This document shows, in pieces, positions 1-6,373 of a stretch of DNA of 7,655 bases (position 1 is its first letter; each line of letters opens with the position of its first letter). The notes below the pieces were generated by a model. The model was not told the origin of the DNA. It saw nothing but the letters and a program-made list of their open reading frames with translations, and did no database searches. A program made the position numbers and the translations under genes. This DNA is from Pseudomonadota bacterium (GTDB taxonomy: Bacteria; Pseudomonadota; Gammaproteobacteria; Steroidobacterales; Steroidobacteraceae). The DNA lies in contig JAKADE010000119.1 of assembly GCA_021820785.1 (NCBI GenBank), forward strand, positions 1-7,655. The letters run 5' to 3'.

Positions 1-782
1 CGAGTGGTTGCCGCGGTGGCCGCGGCGAGTGTTTCGAGAGATTCGCCGCGTGCCGCGGCAATCGTTCGGGCGATGTGCGGCAGATAGCTCGGCTCGTTGC
101 GACGCGAGGTGGGCTTGGGCACCAGGTCGCGGGGCAGCAGGTAGGGCCCGTCGGTCTCGATCATGAGGCGATCGGCCGGAATGCGCGCCACGAGTTGCAG
201 CAGGTGCGCCCCGCGGCGCTCGTCGCAGATCCAGCCCGTGATGCCGATGGCGAGGCCCAGGTCCAGGTAGCTCTCCAGTTCCTCCGCTCCGGCGGTGAAG
301 CAGTGCGCCACCCCGCCGCACAATGTCGGCCAGTGCTCACGGAGAATGGCCAGGAAGTCCGTGTGCGCGTCTCGCTGATGCAGAAAGACCGGTTTGCGCA
401 GCCGCGCGGCCAGCTCCAGCTGACTGTGAAAGGCACGCTGCTGGGCGGCAGGGGGCGAGAAATTGCGGAAGTAATCGAGGCCGCATTCGCCTACGGCGAC
501 GACTTCGGGCGCACTGGCGAGGTCCGTCATTTCCGTCAGCAACGCCTCGGTCACATCCGTCGCGTGGTGCGGATGGACGCCCGCGGTGGCGAACAGGCAC
601 TGCGGATGTGATCGGGCGAGTTCGATCGCCTTGCGCGTGCTCGGTGCGCATGATCCGGTCACGATCATCTGAGTGACGCCGGCGTGAATCGCGCGTGCGA
701 TGACGTCGTCTCTGTCCGCGTCGTAGCTGTCGTGCGCGAGGTTGATGCCGATGTCGATGAGGTCCGGCGGGGTGCAGGGCAT
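1..782 (-). CDS. tatD: TatD family metal-dependent DNase, C-terminus cut by window edge
   Basis: This is a TatD-type metal-dependent hydrolase, a cytoplasmic 3'-5' exonuclease linked in E. coli to repair of oxidised DNA and to DNA degradation. Reading from the ATG at 782 gives 260 residues with no stop before the window edge. By recalled alignment to E. coli TatD (260 aa) about ten C-terminal residues are missing. The TIM-barrel metal sites are visible: GECGLD (E99), FLHQRDAH (H135), AHCFT (H160) and ETDGPYLLPRD (D211), with conserved GVHPH near residue 68 and KPTSRRNEP near 223. The N-terminal metal motif reads DIGINL instead of HxH, which is normal for true TatD and separates it from YcfH/YjjV relatives. 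I saw no in-frame ATG upstream of 782 and no strong Shine-Dalgarno. The gene is divergent from the toxin-antitoxin pair. Family assignment is very secure. Confidence 0.95.
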   Translation of the reverse strand, partial: MPCTPPDLIDIGINLAHDSYDADRDDVIARAIHAGVTQMIVTGSCAPSTRKAIELARSHPQCLFATAGVHPHHATDVTEALLTEMTDLASAPEVVAVGECGLDYFRNFSPPAAQQRAFHSQLELAARLRKPVFLHQRDAHTDFLAILREHWPTLCGGVAHCFTAGAEELESYLDLGLAIGITGWICDERRGAHLLQLVARIPADRLMIETDGPYLLPRDLVPKPTSRRNEPSYLPHIARTIAAARGESLETLAAATAATT

Positions 783-815
783 GGGGATGTTCGCGGATGG
801 GAGTGGAGCGCCCTC

Positions 816-845
816 AGTATGCGGGTGTACCGCCCGGTTTGTCAC
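816..845 (-). promoter_or_regulatory. candidate sigma-70 promoter for tatD
   Basis: Read on the minus strand there is a -35-like GTGACA (845 to 840; 5 of 6 to TTGACA). An 18-bp spacer follows, then a -10-like CATACT (821 to 816; 4 of 6 to TATAAT). Transcription would start near 809, giving a leader of about 27 nt before the tatD ATG at 782. The -35 lies inside the left arm of the 841-860 palindrome, so anything binding the palindrome could also affect tatD. This is pattern matching only. Confidence 0.3.
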
Positions 846-860
846 GGAAAAATCCGTGAC
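841..860. promoter_or_regulatory. perfect 20-bp palindrome, candidate operator
   Basis: GTCACGGA (841-848) and TCCGTGAC (853-860) form an exact 8-bp inverted repeat around AAAA. It sits in the divergent tatD/vapB intergenic region, about 50 bp before the antitoxin start, and abuts three tandem repeats. AbrB-fold antitoxins normally autoregulate their operon by binding palindromes of this kind, so an operator is the preferred reading. A transcribed hairpin is possible, but no poly-U tract follows on the plus strand. Confidence 0.5.
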
Positions 861-889
861 TCAATCCTGACTCAATCCTGACTCAATCC
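857..889. repeat. three tandem copies of an 11-bp repeat
   Basis: TGACTCAATCC occurs three times without spacing at 857-867, 868-878 and 879-889. The first copy overlaps the last four bases of the 841-860 palindrome. The third runs into CAATC-CTT-GATTG (884-896), a small inverted repeat. An 11-bp period is about one helical turn, so all copies would face the same side of the DNA, as expected for iterated protein-binding sites. The array ends 21 bp before the antitoxin ATG at 911, so it lies in the promoter/leader region. Confidence 0.9.
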
Positions 890-910
890 TTGATTGTGGG
901 ATCATGGGGC

Positions 911-1195
911 ATGACCCGCGTCACCGGTAAATTCCAGATTACGTTGCCGAAGCGTCTCGTCGACACCTATGGCATTCGGGTGGGCGATGAGGTGGAGCTC
1001 GTTGCGGCGGGTGATTCGATCGTGATTGTTCCGGCGCGGTCGTGCCGGCAGGAACTGTCCACGGAGGAGCAGCTGCGCCTGTTCGATGCCACGAGCCAGT
1101 GGCTCGAATCCCGTGAGTGGTCCGTGACCTACGCGTCCGATGAATCTCGCGGGTGGACGCGAGAGGAGCTGTACGAGCGTGTTCGCCCTCGTTGA
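911..1195 (+). CDS. AbrB/SpoVT-fold antitoxin (VapB-like)
   Basis: This 94-residue protein starts with an AbrB/MazE/SpoVT swapped-hairpin DNA-binding domain: VTGKFQITLPKRL then GIRVGDEVEL and SIVIVPA fill residues 4-42. The remainder (about 46-94, rich in E, R and W) is the likely toxin-binding tail. The product should neutralise the PIN toxin encoded next and repress the shared promoter. I prefer ATG 911 to the in-frame TTG at 890, because the TTG start would add seven residues outside the domain and lacks a Shine-Dalgarno. The stop overlaps the downstream toxin start by 17 nt, the usual antitoxin-first arrangement. The upstream palindrome and triple repeat are the obvious candidate operator. 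Family call is firm; calling it VapB rests on the PIN partner. Confidence 0.88.
   Translation: MTRVTGKFQITLPKRLVDTYGIRVGDEVELVAAGDSIVIVPARSCRQELSTEEQLRLFDATSQWLESREWSVTYASDESRGWTREELYERVRPR
1161..1168 (+). promoter_or_regulatory. Shine-Dalgarno deciding the toxin start
   Basis: GAGAGGAG lies inside the end of the antitoxin gene, 10 nt before the GTG at 1179. It favours that GTG as the toxin start over the longer in-frame extension to 1140, and indicates toxin translation from the antitoxin mRNA. Confidence 0.65.
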
Positions 1196-1646
1196 CACCA
1201 ATGTTCTGGTATATCGCTTCGATAAGCGATTTCCGGCCAAGCAGGCCATCGCCGCGGAACTGTTACGCCGCGGGATCGTGGAGCGCTCGGTGCTGTTGCC
1301 TCATCAGGCGATCGTCGAGTTCGTGTCGGTCGTGACCCGGCCGGCAGGTCAGAAGCCGCCGCTGTTCACGCTGGTCGAGGCGCTGCGCCAGGTGGAACAC
1401 CCGTTCAACGAGTTCCCGGTGCTGTATCCGACGGAGCACACGCCCCGTACCGCATTGCGCGGTGCGGCGCTGTACAAACTCTCCTGGTATGACGCCCACC
1501 GGTGGGCGTATGCGGACGAGCGCGGCATCGAGACAATCTGGTCGGAAGACTTTGCGGACGGACAGTGGTTCGGGAGAGTTCGGGTGCGAGATCCGTTTCG
1601 CGCCGCCGTGCATGAGGCTCCGGCAGCCTATGGTGCCAATGCCTGA
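1179..1646 (+). CDS. PIN-domain ribonuclease toxin (VapC-like)
   Basis: The 155-residue product is a complete PIN domain, a Mg-dependent endoribonuclease fold used by VapC toxins to cleave RNA (often tRNA or rRNA). The acidic active-site residues are all visible: D6 in FALVDTNVLVY, E47 in HQAIVEFVSVVTR, D105 in LSWYDAHRWAYA, and D124 in IWSEDFADG. With all four acids and an intact frame the toxin looks active. I chose GTG 1179 because a good Shine-Dalgarno precedes it and VDTN then falls at the extreme N-terminus, as is usual. It overlaps the antitoxin stop by 17 nt, implying coupled translation. The start of the gene is less GC-rich than the metabolic genes to the right, consistent with horizontal acquisition. 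It ends 27 bp from the convergent threonine aldolase gene. Confidence 0.9.
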   Translation: MFALVDTNVLVYRFDKRFPAKQAIAAELLRRGIVERSVLLPHQAIVEFVSVVTRPAGQKPPLFTLVEALRQVEHPFNEFPVLYPTEHTPRTALRGAALYKLSWYDAHRWAYADERGIETIWSEDFADGQWFGRVRVRDPFRAAVHEAPAAYGANA

Positions 1647-1673
1647 CACGCAGCGGGTGGCGCCTTCAGCCGA

Positions 1674-2714
1674 TCACGGTTTCGGCAGCGCCTCGAGCGC
1701 CGAGCACAGCGCCTCCACGTGCGTTGTCTCCTGGTTCCAGGCCGTCACCAGACGGGCAAGACCGGAGCGTTCGGCTCCCCAGTCGTAGAACTCGAATCCG
1801 GCGGCACGCAGCGTGCGTTTGCCCTCGGCGCCGAGTCGCACGAAGACTTCGTTCGCCTCGACGGGCGCGATGAGCCGCGCACCGGCAGCAGCCCCGATGC
1901 GCTGCGCAAACCCGTTGGCGCGCGCCGCGTTGCGCCGCCACAGGTCATTCTCGAGATACGCCAGCAGCTGCGCGGAGACGAAACGGGACTTCGAGAGCAG
2001 GTGGCCGGCGCGCTTGCGGCGCAGTTCGAAATCGCGCACCAGGTTCGTATCGAAGAACACGACCGCCTCGGCGGCGAATGCACCGTTCTTGGTCGCGCCA
2101 AAGGACAGCACATCGATCCCTGCCCGCCAGGTGACGTCCGCGGGGTGGCAGTCGAGGAAGGTCAGCGCATTGGCGAAGCGCGCCCCGTCCATGTGCACCT
2201 TCAGGCCGTGCGCATGCGCCACCTTGCACAGCTCGGTCAGCTCCTGCGGCCGGTATGCCGTGCCGAGCTCGGTCGCCTGGCTCACCGAGACGGCCGCCGG
2301 CTGCACCGTATGCACCGAAACGGGGTGTCCCTCGAGCGCCGCGCAGAGCGTCTCGGCGCTGAGTTTGGCGTGCGCACCCTCGAGCAGCATCAGCTGCGCG
2401 CCGCCGGAGTAGAACGCCGGTGCGCCGCATTCGTCGCAGGCGATGTGCGCCTCGTGGTGCGCGAAGATTGCCCCGTACGGCGGCGTGAGAGTGGCCAGCG
2501 CGAGTGCGTTGGCTGCGGTGCCCGTGGACAGTGCGAACGCGCGCACCGGGGCGTCGAAGAATGCCCCAAGAGCCGCATCGAGGCGTTGCGTCCAGGGATC
2601 ATCCCCGTAGGCGACTTCCAGGCCGTGATTCGCTGCGGCCAGCGCTTCGAGCATCTCCGGGCAGGCGCTCGCCGTGTTGTCACTCATGAACCGCATGGTT
2701 TTCTCAGCCGTCAT
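1674..2714 (-). CDS. ltaE: low-specificity L-threonine aldolase (PLP-dependent)
   Basis: The enzyme cleaves L-threonine or L-allo-threonine to glycine and acetaldehyde, using pyridoxal phosphate in the cytosol. The 346-residue product is a fold-type I PLP enzyme of the beta-eliminating lyase/threonine aldolase family. Visible motifs are MSDNTASACPEML at the N-terminus, YGDDPWT (36-42), STGTAAN (63-69, phosphate-binding loop), HHEAH (86-90, ring-stacking histidine), HMDGARF (174-180, with D176 for the pyridine nitrogen and R179), and SFGATKNG (204-211), where K209 is the expected Schiff-base lysine. SFGATKNG and the length resemble Pseudomonas-type low-specificity enzymes more than E. coli LtaE. 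ATG 2714 is chosen because AAGGGGA lies 7 nt upstream; the alternative ATG at residue 7 has only a weak site. The gene follows the ABC permease by 19 bp in the same direction. The family call is secure; stereospecificity is not readable. Confidence 0.93.
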   Translation of the reverse strand: MTAEKTMRFMSDNTASACPEMLEALAAANHGLEVAYGDDPWTQRLDAALGAFFDAPVRAFALSTGTAANALALATLTPPYGAIFAHHEAHIACDECGAPAFYSGGAQLMLLEGAHAKLSAETLCAALEGHPVSVHTVQPAAVSVSQATELGTAYRPQELTELCKVAHAHGLKVHMDGARFANALTFLDCHPADVTWRAGIDVLSFGATKNGAFAAEAVVFFDTNLVRDFELRRKRAGHLLSKSRFVSAQLLAYLENDLWRRNAARANGFAQRIGAAAGARLIAPVEANEVFVRLGAEGKRTLRAAGFEFYDWGAERSGLARLVTAWNQETTHVEALCSALEALPKP

Positions 2715-2733
2715 CGCACTGTCCCCTTCCGAT

Positions 2734-3738
2734 CTAGATCCGCCACTTGAACGACCAGGCGCCGAAGGCGAGGAACACCACCGTCACGGCCCCGAGATAG
2801 AGCAGGTTCGGGGCAATGGTGTCGATGCCGGCACCGTAGAGCATCACTTCGCGGGCCGCATGCAGCAGCTGCGTCAGCGGCAGCGCATCGGCGACCCATT
2901 GCACCCACCTGGGCGAGCCGGCGAGCGAGAACCACACGCCCGAGAGCAGCATCATCGGCCAGGTGAGCAGATTGAGAATGCCGTTCACCAGCTCCTCGCT
3001 GGCGAAGCGTGCCGCAATGGTGAGCCCGAGCGCGATCATCGAGAGCGCCCCGAGCACCGTCAGCAGCAACAGCAGCGCGAGGCTCCCGGCGCTGTGAAAG
3101 TGGATCATCGCGCCGACCGCCAGGTACAGCACCGTCGTGATGAGCACGATGATGCTCAGGCGCGAGAGCACCTGGGCGCTGAGGAACTCCAGTGCGGTGA
3201 GCGGCGTGGCATTGAGCCGCTTGAGAAATCCGCTCTGCCGGTAGCGCAGCACGACGTAGCCGACGCCGAACAGGCAGCTGAACATCATGTTCATGCCGAG
3301 GATGCCCGGGAAGAGCCAGTCGAGGTAGCGCACGGCGTGACCGCTCACCGGCTCGCGTTGCGCGCCGGGATCGGCGGCGAGCAGCAGCTTCTCGGTGATG
3401 TAGCCCTTGGGTGAGTCGGTGTTCACCCAGTAGCGCGGTGGCCGTCCGGGTGCGAGCAGCAGATCGATCCGCTGGCGGCGCACGGCGTGCAGCCCGGCCG
3501 GTGCGCTCTTGACGCCGATGAACTGCACGTACTGGGTGTGCAGGAAGGCATCGCTGTGCGCGGCCGCCGTTCCACCGATGACCCCGACCTTGAACAGCGG
3601 GCGCGGCGGCCCGCCGAAGATGAACCCCATGCCGATGATGATCGACACCGGCAGCAGCAGCGTGAACACCAGCGTGCTACGGTCGCGCACGAACTCCAGG
3701 TTGCGCGCATGCCAGACGGACAGCAGACGTCGGATCAT
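2734..3738 (-). CDS. ABC-2 type exporter permease
   Basis: This 334-residue inner-membrane protein is the membrane subunit of an ABC-2 type exporter paired with the ATPase encoded just upstream. Hydrophobic stretches suggest one N-terminal helix (about 22-43, ending GMGFIFGG), a soluble extracytoplasmic segment (44-138), and five further helices (about 139-164, 187-212, 219-243, 252-272 and 311-329). The conserved ABC-2 region lies around 245-300: SEELVNGILNLLTWPMMLLSGVWFSL followed by WVADALPLTQLLHAAREVM, where a proline-rich helix and amphipathic stretch are typical. Its ATG overlaps the ATPase stop (ATGA) and a GGGAG Shine-Dalgarno sits 8 nt upstream at 3747-3751. The substrate cannot be read from sequence; relatives include drug, nodulation-factor and polysaccharide exporters. 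Confidence 0.9.
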   Translation of the reverse strand: MIRRLLSVWHARNLEFVRDRSTLVFTLLLPVSIIIGMGFIFGGPPRPLFKVGVIGGTAAAHSDAFLHTQYVQFIGVKSAPAGLHAVRRQRIDLLLAPGRPPRYWVNTDSPKGYITEKLLLAADPGAQREPVSGHAVRYLDWLFPGILGMNMMFSCLFGVGYVVLRYRQSGFLKRLNATPLTALEFLSAQVLSRLSIIVLITTVLYLAVGAMIHFHSAGSLALLLLLTVLGALSMIALGLTIAARFASEELVNGILNLLTWPMMLLSGVWFSLAGSPRWVQWVADALPLTQLLHAAREVMLYGAGIDTIAPNLLYLGAVTVVFLAFGAWSFKWRI

Positions 3739-4622
3739 GCCCGCAACTCCCGGCCGGTCAGTTCGAGAAAGAGGTCTTCGAGATTCGGGGGACGGATGCG
3801 CAGGTTGCGCAGCGGCACGTCGGCTGCGAGCAGGGCGCGCAGCGTGGCGTCGAGGTCATCGGTGGTGATCTCGATGCGCTCCTCGCTCTCGATCATCTGC
3901 AGCGGCAGCGCGCGTGCCGCGGGCGGAACGTCCGTGCGCGGCAGCTCGAGCAGCACGGCCGCGAAATGCTCCCGCAGCAGTGCCGCGGGGGTTCCCTGGG
4001 CGATGATGCGGCCCCGATCGACGATGGCGATGACGTCACAGAGGATCTCGGCTTCCTCCATGTAATGGGTGGTGAGGATCATGGTCTTGCGCTGTGACTT
4101 GATGGCGCGCACCAGCGACCAGAAGTTGCGCCGCGCCTGCGGGTCAAGGCCGGTGGTCGGCTCATCGAGGAACAGCACCGCCGGATCGTTCACCAGCGCG
4201 ATCGCGAGGAGCAGGCGCTGCAGCTGTCCGCCGGAGAGCTTGCGGTTGTCCCGCTCGGCGAGCCCTTCGAGCGAGCACAGCTTGAGCAGCTCATCGATGT
4301 CGCGGCCGCGGGCGTAGAGCCCGCGGAACATCGCGAGGCTCTGGCGCACGGTGAGGAAGTTCTGCAGCGCTGTCGCCTGGAAGAGAATCCCCGCCTCCTC
4401 GCGGAAGCGGCTGCCGAGCGGCTCGCCCCGGTAGCGCACTTCGCCCGCGCTCGGGGTGAGGATCCCTTCCATGATTTCGATGGTGGTGGTCTTGCCCGCG
4501 CCATTCGGTCCGAGCAGCCCGAAGCACACGCCTTCCGGGACGCTGAAGGAAATGCCGTCGACTGCCGTGACGCCGGGGTACTGCTTGACGAGGTCGCGGA
4601 CTTCGAGAATCGGTGGGCTCAT
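3735..4622 (-). CDS. ABC-2 exporter ATP-binding protein (DrrA-like)
   Basis: This cytoplasmic ATPase powers the adjacent permease. From ATG 4622 it has 295 residues and a complete nucleotide-binding domain: Walker A GPNGAGKTT (38-46), Q-loop Q82 in GILFQATALQ, signature LSGGQLQR (129-136), Walker B VLFLDEP with catalytic E154, D-loop TTGLD (156-160) and H-loop H186 in TTHYMEE. The C-terminal extension ends NLEDLFLELTGRELR, the ending typical of DrrA/CcmA-like drug or polymer exporter ATPases. An in-frame ATG at 4652 would add ten residues (MPLRAVSGSA) with no clear Shine-Dalgarno. I prefer 4622 because it gives the usual short N-terminus before ILEVRDLVKQY. The stop overlaps the permease start by 4 nt, so the two are translationally coupled. 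Nothing suggests inactivation. Confidence 0.93.
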   Translation of the reverse strand: MSPPILEVRDLVKQYPGVTAVDGISFSVPEGVCFGLLGPNGAGKTTTIEIMEGILTPSAGEVRYRGEPLGSRFREEAGILFQATALQNFLTVRQSLAMFRGLYARGRDIDELLKLCSLEGLAERDNRKLSGGQLQRLLLAIALVNDPAVLFLDEPTTGLDPQARRNFWSLVRAIKSQRKTMILTTHYMEEAEILCDVIAIVDRGRIIAQGTPAALLREHFAAVLLELPRTDVPPAARALPLQMIESEERIEITTDDLDATLRALLAADVPLRNLRIRPPNLEDLFLELTGRELRA

Positions 4623-4650
4623 GGCGGATCCGCTCACTGCGCGGAGCGGC

Positions 4651-4656
4651 ATCGTA
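4651..4656 (-). promoter_or_regulatory. possible -10 element for the ABC exporter cluster
   Basis: On the minus strand TACGAT (4656 to 4651) matches TATAAT at 4 of 6 positions and would start transcription near 4644, just upstream of the ATG at 4622. I could not find a good -35 at the right spacing, so support is weak. If real, it excludes the 4652 start codon. Confidence 0.15.
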
Positions 4657-4703
4657 GCCGATCGCAGGGCGGTGCGTCTGCCCGAGGCAGCCGGCCCGCA
4701 CGC

Positions 4704-4712
4704 TGGTAAAAT
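4704..4712 (+). promoter_or_regulatory. candidate extended -10 promoter for ygjP-like/kynA
   Basis: TGGTAAAAT is an extended -10 (TGn followed by TAAAAT, 5 of 6 to TATAAT) in the short AT-rich patch between divergent transcription units. A 17-bp spacing gives only a poor -35 (GAGGCA at 4684-4689), which is tolerable with an extended -10. Transcription would begin near 4719, some 17 nt before the first ATG at 4736. Confidence 0.4.
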
Positions 4713-4735
4713 GAAAAAATGCAGCAGACGGCGTA

Positions 4736-5503
4736 ATGCGCCCGGCGGGTTTTGGCGTGATGGGTGAAGTGGCGGCGCAATTGCCGCTGTGGTCCGAGCA
4801 GGACTCAGGATGGAGCGTGCGCGAGAGCAGGCGTGCGCGGCGCATGGTGGTGCGAGTGTTTCATTCCGGACGCGTCGAAGTGGTCGTGCCGGTGAAGACC
4901 CCGCCTGGTTTGGTCGCGACGTTTCTCGAACGGCACCGGCTGTGGATCGAGCGCAAGCGCGCCGAGGCGCGCCGCACGGCGGTCACCGCCGAACCGTTCC
5001 CTCCCGAGCGCATCGAGCTCGCGGCCTGTGCCGAGCAGTGGCCGGTGCACCTCGCCGGCGGCAGCGGCCGGTTGCGCGTCAGCCGCGCCGGCGGGCTGCT
5101 CACGGTGAGCGGGCAGAGCGGGGAGCCGGAGCAGCTGCGCCAGGCGCTGCGGCGCTGGTTGCTCGAGCGCGCCGGGGAAGTGCTCGAGCCGGCGCTTGCG
5201 GCCTGCGCCCGGGAATTCGGTTTCAGCTACGCGCGTGTGGCCATCCGTCGCCAGCGCTCGCGCTGGGGCAGCTGCTCGGTGTCCGGCACGATCAGTCTGA
5301 ATGCCTGTCTGCTGTTCCTGCCGCCGCCGGTGGTGCGCTATCTGCTGATTCACGAGCTGGCGCATACTCGCCACATGAATCACTCGCGGCGCTTCTGGCA
5401 ATGCGTGGCGGCCTGCTGCCCGGACTACCGGCAGCTCGACCGGGCGCTGTCCGAAGGCTGGCGCAGCGTGCCGGCGTGGGTCTTCGGCGAGGCGACGCCG
5501 TGA
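4736..5503 (+). CDS. YgjP/DUF45 family zinc metallopeptidase-like protein
   Basis: This 255-residue protein belongs to the YgjP-like (DUF45/WLM-related) family with a zincin fold. The hallmark HELAHTRHMNHSRRFW spans 206-221. H206 and H210 form HExxH with E207 as base, and H216 is the likely third zinc ligand. The family block RSRWGSCSVSGTISLN (174-189) lies before it and a CPDYRQLD motif follows at 228-235. The N-terminal half (about 25-75) is the beta-rich region typical of these proteins, with RRARRMVVRVFHSGRVEVVVP. No signal peptide or membrane segment is seen, so it should be cytoplasmic. Family function is poorly settled: it is annotated as a metal-dependent hydrolase, and I recall that E. 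coli YgjP has been reported as a UTP pyrophosphatase. The start is uncertain: ATG 4736 or ATG 4760, neither with a good Shine-Dalgarno. Its stop overlaps the next start (GTGA). Confidence 0.88.
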   Translation: MRPAGFGVMGEVAAQLPLWSEQDSGWSVRESRRARRMVVRVFHSGRVEVVVPVKTPPGLVATFLERHRLWIERKRAEARRTAVTAEPFPPERIELAACAEQWPVHLAGGSGRLRVSRAGGLLTVSGQSGEPEQLRQALRRWLLERAGEVLEPALAACAREFGFSYARVAIRRQRSRWGSCSVSGTISLNACLLFLPPPVVRYLLIHELAHTRHMNHSRRFWQCVAACCPDYRQLDRALSEGWRSVPAWVFGEATP

Positions 5504-6357
5504 GCCCGAAGCGGGCCGGCAAGGGCGCGCGCGTCGATCTGTCCGGCGAGGCCATTCACTGGGATCTCGGCGAATCGCTCTCCTACGGGCAGTACCTGCA
5601 GCTCGAGAAGGTGCTCGGCGCGCAAAAGCCCCTGTCGCTCGAGCATGACGAGATGCTGTTCATCATCGTGCACCAGGCGAGCGAGCTGTGGATGCGCCTG
5701 ATGCTGCACGAGCTCGACGATGTGCTCGAGTGCGTGCGGCGCGATGACCTGGGGCCGTCATTCAAGCGGCTGCAGCGCATCTCGCGCGTGCAGGCGCAGC
5801 TGCTCTCGAGCTGGGAAGTGCTTTCGACGCTCACCCCGGCGGATTACTCGGCGTTCCGCAATGCGCTCGGCCGCTCCTCGGGGTTTCAGTCCTATCAGTA
5901 CCGGCTGCTCGAGTTCACACTCGGCAACAAGAACGCCGACATGATCAAGGTGCACCGGCGCGATCGGGCCGTGTACGCGCGCCTGGAGCGGGCGCTCGGC
6001 GCCCCCTCGCTGTACGACGAGGCGCTGCGACTGCTCAGCCGCCGCGGCTACGGTATCCCGGAGCGCTATCTGAACCGGGATTTCCGCGAACCGTACCGCC
6101 CGAGCAAGCAGGTGACCGGCGCCTGGCTCGGCGTCTACCACAATGCCGAGCAGGACTGGGACCTGTACCAGTTCGCCGAGCGGCTGATCGACCTCGACTA
6201 CAATTTCCAGCTGTGGCGGTTCCATCATCTGAAAACCGTCGAGCGCATCATCGGGTACAAGAGCGGCACGGGCGGCACCGGCGGGGTGTCCTACCTCGCC
6301 AAGGCGCTGGAGCTGAAGTTCTTCCCCGAGTTGTGGCAGGTGCGCACTTCGATGTGA
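5500..6357 (+). CDS. kynA: tryptophan 2,3-dioxygenase
   Basis: This cytosolic heme enzyme oxidatively opens the indole ring of L-tryptophan to give N-formylkynurenine, the first step of the kynurenine pathway. The 285-residue product keeps the active-site residues known from Xanthomonas campestris TDO. By recalled alignment these are Y29, F54 and H58 (MLFIIVHQASELW), Y116 and R120 (TPADYSAFRNAL, carboxylate binding), heme-ligand H243 (LWRFHHLKTVERIIG) and T257 (GTGGTGG). SSGFQSYQYRLLEFTLGNKN (126-145) is a further family signature. The start is GTG 5500, sharing four bases with the upstream stop. The reading frame happens to stay open far upstream, but that extension is antisense-like low-complexity sequence overlapping the previous gene. 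The protein ends just after FFPELWQVRTSM, lacking the short tail of the Xanthomonas enzyme. No other kyn genes lie in the window. Confidence 0.96.
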   Translation: MSPKRAGKGARVDLSGEAIHWDLGESLSYGQYLQLEKVLGAQKPLSLEHDEMLFIIVHQASELWMRLMLHELDDVLECVRRDDLGPSFKRLQRISRVQAQLLSSWEVLSTLTPADYSAFRNALGRSSGFQSYQYRLLEFTLGNKNADMIKVHRRDRAVYARLERALGAPSLYDEALRLLSRRGYGIPERYLNRDFREPYRPSKQVTGAWLGVYHNAEQDWDLYQFAERLIDLDYNFQLWRFHHLKTVERIIGYKSGTGGTGGVSYLAKALELKFFPELWQVRTSM

Positions 6358-6373
6358 GCGCTTGCGCAGCCGC

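Noticed and set aside
75..611. Plus-strand open frame opposite tatD
   Set aside because: The minus-strand frame reads continuously as TatD with all its catalytic motifs; the plus-strand product has no recognisable domain.
890..910. TTG at 890 as antitoxin start
   Set aside because: It would add MIVGSWG ahead of the AbrB domain without a Shine-Dalgarno and would start at the edge of the tandem repeat array; ATG 911 fits the family N-terminus.
904..930. Eight-codon upstream open frame overlapping the antitoxin start
   Set aside because: It is too short, its ATG lacks a distinct ribosome site, and its overlap with ATG 911 is explained by the GGGGCATG context.
1719..2750. Long plus-strand open frame (343 codons) opposite the threonine aldolase
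   Set aside because: It is the exact antisense of a clearly recognisable PLP enzyme. The translation is arginine-rich with no domain pattern, as expected for shadows in GC-rich DNA.
2674..3414. Plus-strand open frame (246 codons) opposite the ABC permease
   Set aside because: The translation is dominated by H, E, Q and R, the signature of an antisense reading of hydrophobic membrane-protein codons.
4711..4767. Short peptide beginning MKKCSRRR overlapping the ygjP-like start
   Set aside because: It looks like a leader peptide by its MKK start, but its ATG overlaps the candidate -10. It has no Shine-Dalgarno and no hydrophobic core.
4789..5499. Upstream in-frame extension of kynA giving a 522-residue protein
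   Set aside because: The extra part is an Arg/Ala-rich out-of-frame reading of the ygjP-like gene, whose own frame carries HExxH and family motifs. The dioxygenase homology begins right after GTG 5500.
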